Below the pieces are notes generated by a model. The model had not been told where the DNA came from and made no database searches. It was given only the letters and a program-made list of their open reading frames with translations. Made by a program: the position numbers and the translations under genes. From Mnemiopsis leidyi (lineage: Eukaryota; Ctenophora; Tentaculata; Lobata; Bolinopsidae), in the NCBI GenBank assembly GCA_000226015.1, contig JH152817.1:313210-356980 (forward strand): a DNA stretch of 43,771 bases, written 5' to 3'. Each line of letters begins with the position of its first letter. Positions within the stretch are counted from its first letter, which is position 1. Positions 18,478 to 28,051 of the stretch are shown here, piece after piece.

Positions 18478-19185
18478 TCAAAACCACATAGTTCTTTGCC
18501 ACAAGAAGCCGGCATAAAAATCAAAAGAGTACCAACCAATTAGACCACCACCTAGAACATCAGAGAGAAAATGCCTCCCAGTAAAAATCCTTAAAAAAGA
18601 AATACTTAAGCATAATCCCGATATGAACATCTTCCCGCTGGACATGAATGTTAGGACGAATCTCATCAAAAGTAGCATTTGCAAAGCATGTCCTGATGGG
18701 AAGCTATAAATATCAGGTCCGTGGGTAAGATACATGTCATCATTTAATGAATAGTCAGGTCTTTTACGACGAACTAATGCTTTGATTCCGCCAGTAATGA
18801 CAACATTTACCAGAAGAGCCAACATTAGGTTAAAAAGGATCAATGAAGAATCAAAATCCCTCAGATAATGCTTGTAATAAATCGAAGACAGAAAAGCAAA
18901 GGGGATGATTGTTGCAGAGCTTCCAAGGATTTCAAATGAGCGGGTGAATGTATTTAGGAACTTGTACTTTGTTGATTCTGGATCTAGTTGTCTGAGTAGA
19001 GCGAGTCTTTGAGAAACATTGTAGTCCAATCTATCAGCTGTTGAGTGTAGAGACAGATCAGCACCCATACTTTTACCTAATGTGAAGTCCAGAGTTAAGT
19101 TTATGATCAACAAGGTGTGTTGCATGTATGATGGCAGTATTGCAATATAAGCTACATAGCAAGTAGTAGAACTGCTTTCACTCAT
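18478..19185 (-). CDS. PAP2-superfamily lipid phosphatase, PLPP6/presqualene diphosphate phosphatase-like
   Basis: An intronless gene for a membrane phosphatase. The three PAP2 motifs are present: KALVRRKRP (about residues 135-143, pattern K-x6-RP), FPSGH (162-166, with the acid/base histidine) and R-x5-H-x3-D in RIFTGRHFLSD (199-209, nucleophile histidine 205). All catalytic residues are kept, although the serine usually before the C3 arginine is leucine here. Hydrophobic segments before C1, after C2 and around C3 suggest four or more membrane spans. Spacing and a single-exon structure fit the PLPP6 (PPAPDC2) group, whose members hydrolyse polyisoprenoid and presqualene diphosphates in the ER/nuclear envelope. 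The first ATG is at 19185 (235 residues). An in-frame ATG at 19068 (MGADLS…, 196 residues) has the better Kozak context (AGTATGG) and may be the true start. It lies 564 bp upstream of the RBBP4-like gene, same strand. Confidence 0.88.
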   Translation of the reverse strand: MSESSSTTCYVAYIAILPSYMQHTLLIINLTLDFTLGKSMGADLSLHSTADRLDYNVSQRLALLRQLDPESTKYKFLNTFTRSFEILGSSATIIPFAFLSSIYYKHYLRDFDSSLILFNLMLALLVNVVITGGIKALVRRKRPDYSLNDDMYLTHGPDIYSFPSGHALQMLLLMRFVLTFMSSGKMFISGLCLSISFLRIFTGRHFLSDVLGGGLIGWYSFDFYAGFLWQRTMWF

Positions 19186-19250
19186 ATAACTGTACCCAGG
19201 CTCTGACAATTATACTGAAAGGGCTCCTGGAAAATTCTAAATCTTTTAAC

Positions 19251-19362
19251 AGAAGCCCTCCATTTAACCCTCAATCACGGTTTTCGGGTCGTTAGGCTGA
19301 GTGGACCGAAGAAGATTTCATAGGCAAATGCCCTTAGCGCGCTCCTCTAGGATTGTCGGATT
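19251..19362 (-). mobile_element. SINE fragment (body only)
   Basis: The reverse complement reads …CCTAGAG…GGGCATTTGCCTATG…CTTCTTCGG…CACTCAGCC…ACCGTGATTGAGGGTTAAAT, matching the middle of the SINE at about 3840-3932. The tRNA head and the 3' tail are missing. It lies about 65 bp upstream of the PAP2 start. Confidence 0.8.
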
Positions 19363-19639
19363 ATAAACAATTTAAACATAACCAATTCGAATTTGATTTA
19401 ATTTACAGAACACCAAATTTCACACAACACACACAACCAACACACATATCGATTAAAATTATGTGATAACAGGGACCAAAGGTCATTAGAACCTGTTGGA
19501 AAAAGTTATTTTAACCACTTAAGCCACTGAATTTGTCTAACAGAGAGTTGTGTCACTGTCAATTCTGTCTGTTTTAGCATTTTATCTTGGACGAAAAGGG
19601 AAAAGTTTTGTACAAAATGGATAAGAGGAGGAAAATGGA

Positions 19640-19800
19640 CTTATATTAAATTCAATTCAATTCAATTCATAAAACTTTATAACACAATTATACATGAAAA
19701 TAATTTACTATAATAAATACAAGGATTTTCTATGTGTTACAGGATGCCACCTGGCGGGGCAACCCACTAAGGCCAAAACTAAACACAAATAATCATTTTT
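19640..19800 (-). mobile_element. Possible LINE 3' tail with (TTGAA)n
   Basis: On the minus strand an AT-rich stretch (GTATAATTGTGTTATAAAGT) ends in (TTGAA)n at about 19650-19670, a layout seen at 3' ends of some CR1/L2-like LINEs. No coding sequence supports this, so the call is tentative. Confidence 0.25.
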
Positions 19801-20044
19801 AAAAACAAACATACCAATTGACAATCAATCTCAATCAAATAACATAGTTTACACATTATAATAACTACATTGCTCCTGGAAAATGCCCCAGCCTCACTTA
19901 TATATTAAGAAAACACTTTACCCTGGTTTAAAACCCCCATAAACATTTTTTAAGAACATAAAGTTAATAGTGCCATATCAATTACATTTATTATTCAACT
20001 TCAGTTGTATAACTTTGCTAATTTATCAGTAAAATTAATATAGT

Positions 20045-20130
20045 AATTACACTGAGTAATACCACTGGAGTGGTATTACTTTAGTAATACCATTATAGTA
20101 ATTACACTTCAGTGGTATTACTAATTCATA
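20045..20130. repeat. Palindromic AGTAATACCACT repeat (family D)
   Basis: AGTAATACCACTGGAGTGGT followed by ATTACT is a perfect-arm palindrome. It is followed by further AGTAATACCAT and AGTGGTATTACT boxes. The same boxes form the ends of the element at 21243-21441. Confidence 0.8.
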
Positions 20131-20536
20131 TTACAAAATTGACCTTAAAACGCGATTCAAACCTATGTTTTTCTGCTTAGGACAGAAAGACTGGGCCAAA
20201 ATTAAACTCAGATTTCGTTTCAATGTATATCTGCCCTTGTGATAGATACTTATGCATGACACAAGTCACATTCAAGCAAATTTTCTGTGAAAATGTCAAG
20301 TAAATATCTCAACTTCAAGAATTAGAAGAGGTTAACAAAAGCTAAATCATGCATTTGTACTTGCTATGCCTCTATGAAGAACAAGTTTCCACAGATCAAA
20401 AATTTCAGCCAAAATCGCACAGCTTGTTGTCATAAGAATAGTTCTATGGAGTTACAGCAAAAATTTGAGCAGGATATCTTGAGATATGACCTTAATTTAA
20501 ATTATACTACGTCGGCGAATAATGTTGCTAATCTTA

Positions 20537-20744
20537 TACTTATTTTAATTCGGACACTCCAACAGCCACGTGTTACACAAGTGTAACCGCCAATTACAGG
20601 AGGCCGAATGTACAATTATACATATACGCCAGTGACGGTTAAGGTAGTGTGTACCATACTTTTATCGCCCGAGACTTCGCTGCAATGGGCAGCTACTCAT
20701 TTAACCCTCACACCCGATTTCTCGAGCATTTGGCTGAGTGGACT
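20537..20744 (-). mobile_element. SINE fragment (3' body and tail)
   Basis: The reverse complement matches about 3895-4099 of the full SINE, including GTCACTGGCGTATATG-like, ATTCGGCCTCCTGTAATTGG and GCTGTTGGAGTGTCCGAATT, through AAAATAAGTATAAGATTA. The tRNA head is absent, consistent with 5' truncation. Confidence 0.85.
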
Positions 20745-21242
20745 GCTATTTTCAGCATCGAGAAGCACACATAATTACGTCATCAAAATACAGCCCTCAA
20801 ACCGAACAGATACTGAAATCAAAAACTGAAAACTTAGGTCTGTCTGACGACACATTAACAGGCGACCCTCAGGGCTCCTTCCCTGTAATTGGTGTGGAGA
20901 TGACACGTGACAGTAGACATGGTTACCTATTGGTTGTGGGGCTCAAGACTCTCACTATATTCGGGCCAGGTTAATTAAACCATCCACTTTATCGTTTGCA
21001 AATCATCAGTAAGATAGGGGGCTCTCAAATTTTTGATAATTTTCCTGATAACGGTTTGGATAAGTGAACAATTGGGCAAAACTGTGCCTTATGTGGACTA
21101 AACTATATGTGGGCTAAACTATATATAGTAAAATGCTTGATTTTGCTTTACGTTTTCTCTTTCAATTCTTGAGAGCTTGAGATATTTACTTGAAATTTTT
21201 CATTTTACCCCAGCTGTTATTAACAACGCAGTTGAATAATAC

Positions 21243-21441
21243 AGTAATACCACTATTGGTATTGCAATTACCATACGTAATTCCACTCGCAAGCTCGTGA
21301 AATTACTTCAATAAATCCACTCGCAAGCTCGTGAATTTGTTGCATGAATACCACTCGCAAGCTCGTGAATTTGTTGCATGAATACCACTCGCAAGCTCGT
21401 GGTATTAATATGGTAATTGCACTACCAATGGTGGCATTACC
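21243..21441. mobile_element. 199-bp MITE with 30-bp inverted ends and inner 34-bp tandem array (family D)
   Basis: The left end (AGTAATACCACTATTGGTAT…GCAATTACC) and the reverse complement of the right end (GGTAATGCCACCATTGGTAG…GCAATTACC) match over about 30 bp. Between them are four units of 34 bp starting CCACTCGCAAGCTCGTG at 21283, 21317, 21351 and 21385. No coding capacity. Confidence 0.85.
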
Positions 21442-21449
21442 GTATAAAA

Positions 21450-22876
21450 TTCTTTATAAAATTCCATATCTCCCTAATTTCAAACTATGCTTATTCATGA
21501 AATTACAATTTATACCTAGAAAATACCCACGATAGAGAGTATTTAGTCAGCTAGAGAGAGTGTGTCGTTGTGTATCTGTACATGGTTAAGTTTCAACTCA
21601 AACAGAAACTGAACTTGCAAGTAGGCATTGTGAAGAGCCTGTTTTCATATTGAAATTGTGAGTTATGCATTATCACGAAATTAATGGGATAAGTTTGTGG
21701 AATTAAATCAAATTAAAAACATACTGAATGCTGGATTACCAGCACAGTCATAAAAACTGTAAATAAGTCATAAGTACTATTAATAAATTATAGGTACTGT
21801 AAATAATTTATGTAACAACTTCAACATTTACACCATGGCCATACAAGGGAGAAATAAGAAACAAAAGAATTGAAAACAAACAGTACAATATAGTGAACTT
21901 TTCTAAAGTAAGTTGCTGAATATATCAGCTTAATGGAAATAAATAATTTTAAATCATTTAGGTTGTTTAGGTGAATACACTTAGAATAAACTTTGACTGC
22001 AGTCAATTTAGGTTCAGGCCATGACTATGCTAAACACATAAAACAATGGCTTAAAATCGAACTAAAATTTTATCCAAAATCTGTGAAAAGAAAAGAATAA
22101 AAAATATTCAGAGATACACAAAAGCTACCACAAAAGCTCAAGGGAGGGTGATGGCTAATGTATGTGCCTAAATATCAACAAGTCTATATAGATGGTATAT
22201 TGCATTGTTTGTAAGATAGTTAGTGTCTGAGGCAATGGATGACAGCAAGTTTGATTTATAGAATTTACTAAAGCTAGCGAGATATAAGAAAATGAAAAAG
22301 CAGAAGACAGAGTCTAGCTCAGAGAAGCAGAAGGCAGAGTCTAACTAAAGAAAGAACCACAGGGGATAGCAAAGGCAGGTCTTGGTGGTAAGGACACGTT
22401 TTTAGGCGAAGTAGTTTAGATGAAATTCATTATTTGATGTCTTTGGTATTTAGGAATCCTATCGAAATGTTTGATAGTATTAGTTAGTAAAGAAGTTTAT
22501 GTTTTTAGTTAGGATTAGTCTTTCTTTCTGAGATTTGTATACTTGTGTTTACTGTAACTGTAGTTGCTGTGGGTTCAGGGTCTGTTTGATTTTATCAGGA
22601 GTTTAGTTTTTTGGAACGTAAAAGTTTATGGCATACAGAAACAGTTTGTGTGAGTGATATAGTATGGGAGTTGAATAGTCTACAAGAACAGAATTTCCAG
22701 TTACAACAACAAACAAGTTATGTTTTTGATCAAAATTTATTATTCTTAGCCACATGGTCTAATAAAACAGCATCTCCCCTTCCATCTCCTATAGGTTTGC
22801 ACTGTTGCTGGTGCTCCTTCCTTAATTTTTCGGTGAAAAAGTAAAATAAAATAACATTCATATCATAGATAAACAT
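21450..22876. other. AT-rich intergenic stretch
   Basis: No gene is supported. A plus-strand frame at about 22590-22844 (…SLQEQNFQLQQQTSYVFDQN…) has a glutamine-rich look but no recognisable domain. A short direct repeat of AAGCAGAAG-CAGAGTCTA lies at about 22297-22345. Confidence 0.5.
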
Positions 22877-23345
22877 AACGCGTTGTGGCGGCCAGTCACT
22901 CGGGTTTTCAATCAATTTGTTTTGATTGGCCGAAGGGAGCCGCTGCGTGGGCCAAGCTCAGTTGCCAAACCAGCACAGCCTGTACGCGTGGCCCCAAACT
23001 CGGATAGGTCACCAGCGACCCATTCGAGTTCATAGAGGCGCGGGCATGCAGGGGCGACGCTGGTTCAGCAAATGGCTCGGCCACGGGAGCAGAACCATGT
23101 GCACAGGAAGGCTTGTGAAATCTAGAGCCTGGATTTCAGGTGCAGTGCTGAGATCAGATTCGCTCACGTGACTAATGCATGGCTACGAGCACAGTAGCAA
23201 CTGTGCGGAGACAGCTAAACCAAGGACCCGAGTGCCGTGTAGCTTTTCCGGGCCCCTTCCTACTGTATCCTCAAGCTTGCAACAATGTTACTCAAGCCAA
23301 AGCGAAGCCCGTTACCGAAGCTTCCCTATCACAATTTTTCTTAAT
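22877..23345. other. GC-rich block of unknown nature
   Basis: About 470 bp stand out from the AT-rich surroundings in GC content, with many CpG dinucleotides (for example CGCGTTGTGGCGGCC and GAGGCGCGGGCATG). Plus-strand frames of 64-81 codons exist but show no recognisable domain. It could be an unmethylated promoter-like island, a transposon remnant or acquired sequence; the edges show no repeats. Confidence 0.4.
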
Positions 23346-24020
23346 AAGTTTTTGATGAGTAATAGTTAATCATTTACAAGTCACCTGCCGCCACGTTTAA
23401 GTCAAATAGGCGCATTTTGTCTCTTTCATTTGACGAGATATAATAATCACGGGGACAATTGTAAACGTTCCTGCACGACCAAGATATTGAACTAAACGTC
23501 ATGTCGGTATGAACAAATTTACCGACATGAAAAACGCCCCAAAATCGTAATCAAAAGAAGTCAAGTAAAAATTGTGGAAAAAATTTACTTGGTCTTTTAT
23601 CTTGAGTTATCTGAGTCGTGCAGAAACTGTAAGCTCATACTTCCCGATCTGCAAGTTCCGGATATGACGCCCTGAACAAACTGACCAATCAGCAAGCAAT
23701 AAATTAGTTGTAAAATTCAATTCTTCAGCTTTTGTCAATACTACAAACCGAAGAATTGTGTGTCCACCACAGAAGTCAAAATTGGTGACGCGACTCCAGA
23801 CTCATATTGATAAAATTGGTCCGCGCGCGGCGACGACAATTGTGAGGCTGAGGATGATAGTCATACAATATTATAAATATCTCACAACCTAGCTTTGATT
23901 GTATGATGTAAATTAGTTTAGGAACTTCGTGTGCTTGTAGTTGCATGTTGTCTTGCGATGCGGCCAATTTTCAATTTTCAATAATTAAATTTTTTCATGA
24001 CAAATTGCACATGAGTCGGC
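23346..24020. other. Intergenic, nothing recognised
   Basis: Neither strand shows a supported gene. A short inverted pair ACGTCATGTCGGTATGAACA and TTTACCGACATGA lies near 23496-23530. Confidence 0.45.
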
Positions 24021-24021
24021 A

Positions 24022-25195
24022 CAAGCTTACCGGGCGATGCGCGGCTCTCTCTACGTTTCCCTCCGTTGCAAAGCAACAATTAGCCTGAGGTCCCCAGGTA
24101 AGCACAAGCGAGCGTTGTCGCGGTGATACCCGACTCACGCAGCTAAAGCTGAACGTTTCGTTAGAACGTTAGACGGATATAATCTCGTCAAAAGCGAGCG
24201 GCTCTTTAAACGTAAATAATTAACCAATAATATCCGAGGTGGACACACACCGCCAGGATGGCGGGATTATTGAGCCAAAAATTTCAATTCTAATTCGAAA
24301 GGCCAGGCGTAAAAGCGCGTGATAGCCGTAGCTCTAACCAAAGCACTTTTGCGCGCGTCTTAGCTTGGTAAGCACCTGGTTAGGTGAATGATTGTCGCAG
24401 TGATACTATAACTGACTCTCGCAGCGACAGTTGCATTTGCATTGTTTGACTTTGTCCGACCCTCATTCGAGAATAAAATCCAAAAATGAAATGTCGGGAG
24501 GGTCCGCGCTGCCTTCATTTAACAAGGTGCTTACGCCGCGCGCGGCAGCAGCCACGCAGCTAGTATTCCAGCCACCTTTCATAGTTGCGCTTAGCGGGCG
24601 ATGCGCGACTCTTTCTACAAAGCAACAATTAGCCTGACGTCCCCAGGCAAGGTGGCGCGCGCAAAAGGGCTCTGGTTAGAGCATGAGCAACGCCTCGTGT
24701 TACCGGGCGCTGCACGCGGCTCTTTTTACGTTTCCCTCCAAAGCAACAACAAACAAATACTAAAATTTCCAAGTGATGCCGCGCCGCGCACTGACACACA
24801 AAATTCTCATGGCCAATGGCCAATGGCCATACTTTTATTTAATTTGAAATGTGAGAAAATGGGCCGCAACGCAATTATTTGTTATATAGCAAAATTGAAA
24901 ATATAATTTCATCAACTAACCAGAGCCATTTTGCGCGCGTTGCGTTTGCCACTAATGTACGTATTGACGAGATGATATCTGTCTAACGTTCTAACGAGGA
25001 GAGCAGAAAACTGCGAGCCGCGCGCGGGTCGGGTAACACCTCGACAAATGTACGTACTTACACTAAACGTGGCTTAGTAGTAGCCGTCGTCGCGCGCGAC
25101 GTAAGCTTAAGGGTAAGATATTGTAGAGGTATTACCCGACCGGCCGCGCGCGGCTTGTAGTTTGCTGCTCTGGCCTGGCGAGGAGACGCTAAACG
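24022..25195 (+). repeat. Cluster of GC-rich dispersed repeats (family C)
   Basis: At least three partial copies start with CGGGCGATGCGCGGCTCT or similar (about 24032, 24597, 24698) and continue AAAGCAACAATTAGCCTGA and GTCCCCAGG. A fuller copy (about 24032-24200) goes on to GTCGCGGTGATACCCGACTC, GCTGAACGTTTCGTTAGAAC and GACGGATATAATCTCGTC. Related pieces are at 24340-24430 and 24930-25195, and a linked CTTTGTCCGACCCTCATTCG box is at about 24451. CGCGCGCGGC runs recur. This looks like nested insertions of one family into itself; no tRNA promoter or reading frame was seen. Confidence 0.7.
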
Positions 25196-25199
25196 GATA

Positions 25200-25595
25200 T
25201 GATCTTGTTAAGGTAAGATAAAGAGCACGTCTACGCTGAATGTATTTTACAAAGTGACAGGTGCGCCTATGTAAGCCGAACTGCTGATTTGCTTTAAAAA
25301 TAAGTGCTTCAATATGGTCTGTGACATCAAAGGATAAATTTATGACAATACCAAGGTATTTTTCAGAGTCAGCATGCTCAAGTGGATCCTCCCCGATGGT
25401 ATAATGGAAGTTAATGAATGGTAGGGTAAAAATTCCCAAAGAAGATTTAGTAGTGAGAGGGGATTCACGATTGCATAGAGGAACCACTTTACACTTTCGT
25501 GGGTGGGACTTCATTTTGTTTCTCATAGCCAAATCGTTAAGATTATAAATGTCTTCTTGCAGCGTGACATTATCATCATCGGATCAGATGGATCG
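25200..25595 (-). mobile_element. LINE reverse-transcriptase C-terminal fragment
   Basis: The minus strand encodes the part after the catalytic YADD box of a CR1/Jockey-like reverse transcriptase: DDDNVTLQEDIYNLNDLAMR followed by KMKSHPRKCKVVPL, then EKYLGIVINLSFDVTDHIEA, and RALYLTLTRS at the end. An in-frame TGA at 25584-25586 breaks the frame between RSI and SDDD. After LTRS (about 25200) the similarity stops where family C sequence begins, so it is truncated or interrupted at its 3' side. It may be the same kind of LINE as at 1-412, but the two fragments do not overlap. Confidence 0.85.
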
Positions 25596-25761
25596 CCAGA
25601 TTGATCTAAACCTTTTATTGTGGAAGCCATCCATAAACAATCAATTATTGAGTATCTATCGAGATAAGCTTAATCAGACAATTAGTAAGGTGTGGTGAAC
25701 AAGATATGATGATTCGTTAAGTTCAATGAGAAGATTATCCGGCTCTAATACAAAGTATAAT

Positions 25762-25890
25762 TTTTGGTCAAATTTAGTACTGTTTGGTCAAATTTAATAC
25801 CGTTTGGTCAAATTTAATGACGTTTGGTCAAATTTAGTAACGTTTGGTCAAATTTTGTAACCTTAGGTCAAATTTTGTAACATTTGGTCA
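25762..25890 (+). repeat. About 20-bp tandem repeat, TTGGTCAAATTTAGTA type
   Basis: Seven imperfect units of TTTGGTCAAATTTA(G/A)TAC, becoming TTGGTCAAATTTTGTAAC toward the right. Confidence 0.9.
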
Positions 25891-25924
25891 ACTCAAAATT
25901 TTTGCTTACGAAAACATGAAATTT

Positions 25925-26060
25925 CGCGATTTGTCGGGGGAAAGGGATGACATCGCGATATGTCGCGGAGAATTGTCAATTCGCGATTTATCGCGGAACA
26001 ACGCCAATTTTGGGATTTGACGCAAAAAACTGCAAATTTTAGATTTCGCCACCCCGCGAT
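25925..26060. repeat. Degenerate TCGCGATTTGTCGCGG palindromic boxes
   Basis: Repeated units such as TCGCGATATGTCGCGG and TCGCGATTTATCGCGG, each with inverted CGCGA/TCGCG arms, occur about every 30-35 bp and decay rightwards. Confidence 0.75.
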
Positions 26061-26689
26061 AAACAGATGGCCCTGGTCAGATTTGGCAGGTTTTACGTTG
26101 TCAACATCTTCTTTTACATTTCATGAGATTTATTGTAAAGCAACAAAGCCTGATGTCCCCAGACTATCATGCGATAGGCACTTAACGTTGTATTACTTGG
26201 CTTTTATCTAAAGCTAGCCCTGATATGATGCTTTAGAGAAAATCAGAGTTGCTCTTACCATAGCCCCTTGCCCCGGCCACCACCAGAGTTGGCTGCATTG
26301 CAGCCGTTGATGGTTCCAACTTCCAGCTGTGTAAAGGCACCTTGTTAGGTTAAAGATTAGAGCACCACGGCAGGTGATCATATTCAGCTTGTGCTTAGGT
26401 TAGTATATTGCTTAGATATTGAAAATTAAAATATTGCTTAGGACAGTTACACTTTCATTGTGCCGTTCGAGGAGGTAGAAATATTGTAGAAATATTATCT
26501 TCATCCTCAGCTACTTAGACATAGCCACTCAAATTATTTGTATAACAGTAGTGTTGAAAGTATTAAAAGTGTTTCAATGGACTTTTCAAGACATCCACAC
26601 ATCAAGTCCATCATCAAGTTACATTTTTGGATTCTCTAAAGATAATAACAAAGTTCAGTGGTACTTACATATGCTCACAGCAGAAATCA

Positions 26690-26800
26690 AAGGTGACATG
26701 ATAATGAAACTATCTGTGCTTTGATTGATTTTAAGAAGGCATTTGACTCAATATGAAAGAAAGTTTTCACTGTTATCAAAACTGTTGAAACATTGAGTTT
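26690..26800 (+). mobile_element. Short LINE reverse-transcriptase relic
   Basis: A plus-strand frame reads DNETICALIDFKKAFDSI, then a stop, then KKVFTVIKTVETLS. ALIDFKKAFDS is motif A of LINE reverse transcriptases, and the stop replaces the tryptophan usually found next. Nothing further upstream or downstream could be aligned. Confidence 0.55.
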
Positions 26801-27533
26801 ATGAATGTTTTCTGGGCATCAGACAGCTTCTTATTAACTTATAACTATGAAGTCTAGAATCTGAAAATACTTGAGCTTCAAAGGCTTTTGCACCCCACAC
26901 CCCTTAAAAATGTACTTGAGGTATAGTAAGTTGCACTGTACATCAGTACAACAATTTGGGCTGTGTCCCTCCAAATTAAAGTATTCATTCGTGTTGAACT
27001 AACATGTTAATAACAATATGCTGAAACACTTTCATAATTCCAAAAACTTCTTTGATAATCGAGGTAGAGTCACTTAGCTGTGTTCAATATTGATTGGTGG
27101 TATCTATTTTTTGTCATATGATGCGAAAAATTGGTAACCCTTCCCCAAAATACTTTTCTCTTCCAATTTTAAGATCTTTTAAAGTCCCAAAATGTTCTCT
27201 GATCACCAAGGTAGTTCCAGCTTTAAGGGACCTTAGAGTAATATCTATATAACTATACAAACATTTTCTTTATTTCGAAATGTTCTCTCAAAAATGCTTA
27301 ATAAGTACAAACATAAATTAAACTTCACACAAAACAAAATTCTTGAACAAATCAAGAAAACAGATGCAGATCTCTTTACAGTACTAGAATGTAGAAGCAT
27401 GTTAATGAGGAAAAACTTGATCATAGGTTTACTCAAATTTTACCAATATCAGTGCAGTCAATTTACCATAATTTTCACTTTCTTTAAAAGGTACTATGTT
27501 TGATTATTCGTGATCCTGTAATGTTTCTTGGAC

Positions 27534-27566
27534 ATGGATGATGATACAAGAGATCTTATTGCTGCC
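27534..27566 (+). CDS. Candidate first coding exon of the DOCK gene
   Basis: ATG at 27534 opens MDDDTRDLIAA and is followed by a good donor (GCC|GTGAGT). It ends in phase 0, matching the phase-0 start of the first certain DOCK exon at 28052. A stop lies in frame five codons upstream with no acceptor between, so this could only be the initiating exon. The eleven residues are not recognisable by family, so this rests only on splice signals and phase. Confidence 0.3.
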
Positions 27567-27608
27567 GTGAGTTACTTCATATGCATAGCTCAGTAAATAA
27601 AGTGGCCA

Positions 27609-27811
27609 ACGTCCTGCCCCAGAACATCATGCCGCACAGCATTGTTACCCAAAGATTTGGCCCCAGTGAGGTCCTGGTCCACAACAGACTACCTTGTTAG
27701 GGTTATGGTTTGGGTTATGGTTAGGGTTAGAGGGTCAGGGCTATGGTCCCTGGAGCTAATTCTAAGGGAAAAATGTTATGGGGAACGATTTTCTGGGACA
27801 GGACGACAGGA
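27609..27811. mobile_element. GGGGCA-type element (family B), copy 4, with inverted ends
   Basis: It begins CGTCCTGCCCCAGAACATCA and ends GATTTTCTGGGACAGGACG. The interior has a TTAGGGTTATGGTTTGGGTT-like stretch, which resembles telomeric TTAGGG repeats but is short and imperfect. If 27534-27566 is a real exon, this element lies in DOCK intron 1. Confidence 0.75.
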
Positions 27812-28051
27812 AACGTAAATAAGCTCTAAACTGTCCAGAAATTCTCATAATGAATTGAAGAGTATTTTACTGCCCCAAAGGTTATTTCTACGTAAGCAAT
27901 AAATTCATTCTTAAAATAAAGTGATAATCTATTGATAACTGCAAACAATCTTGAAGTTTGCATCAGTGAATCTATCCAGTTTGTGAAATGAAACAGGTGG
28001 AATTATTGTGCAAAACTCATTACATTCATCTTTAAACTAAACTCTTTTCAG

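Noticed and set aside
22611..22844. Glutamine-rich plus frame possibly coding (LQEQNFQLQQQTSYVF)
   Set aside because: It starts at a TTG, has a stop close upstream, no recognisable domain and no convincing splice context.
27690..27755. Interstitial telomere sequence (TTAGGG-like run)
   Set aside because: Only a few imperfect units, inside a family B element; not enough to call a telomeric relic.
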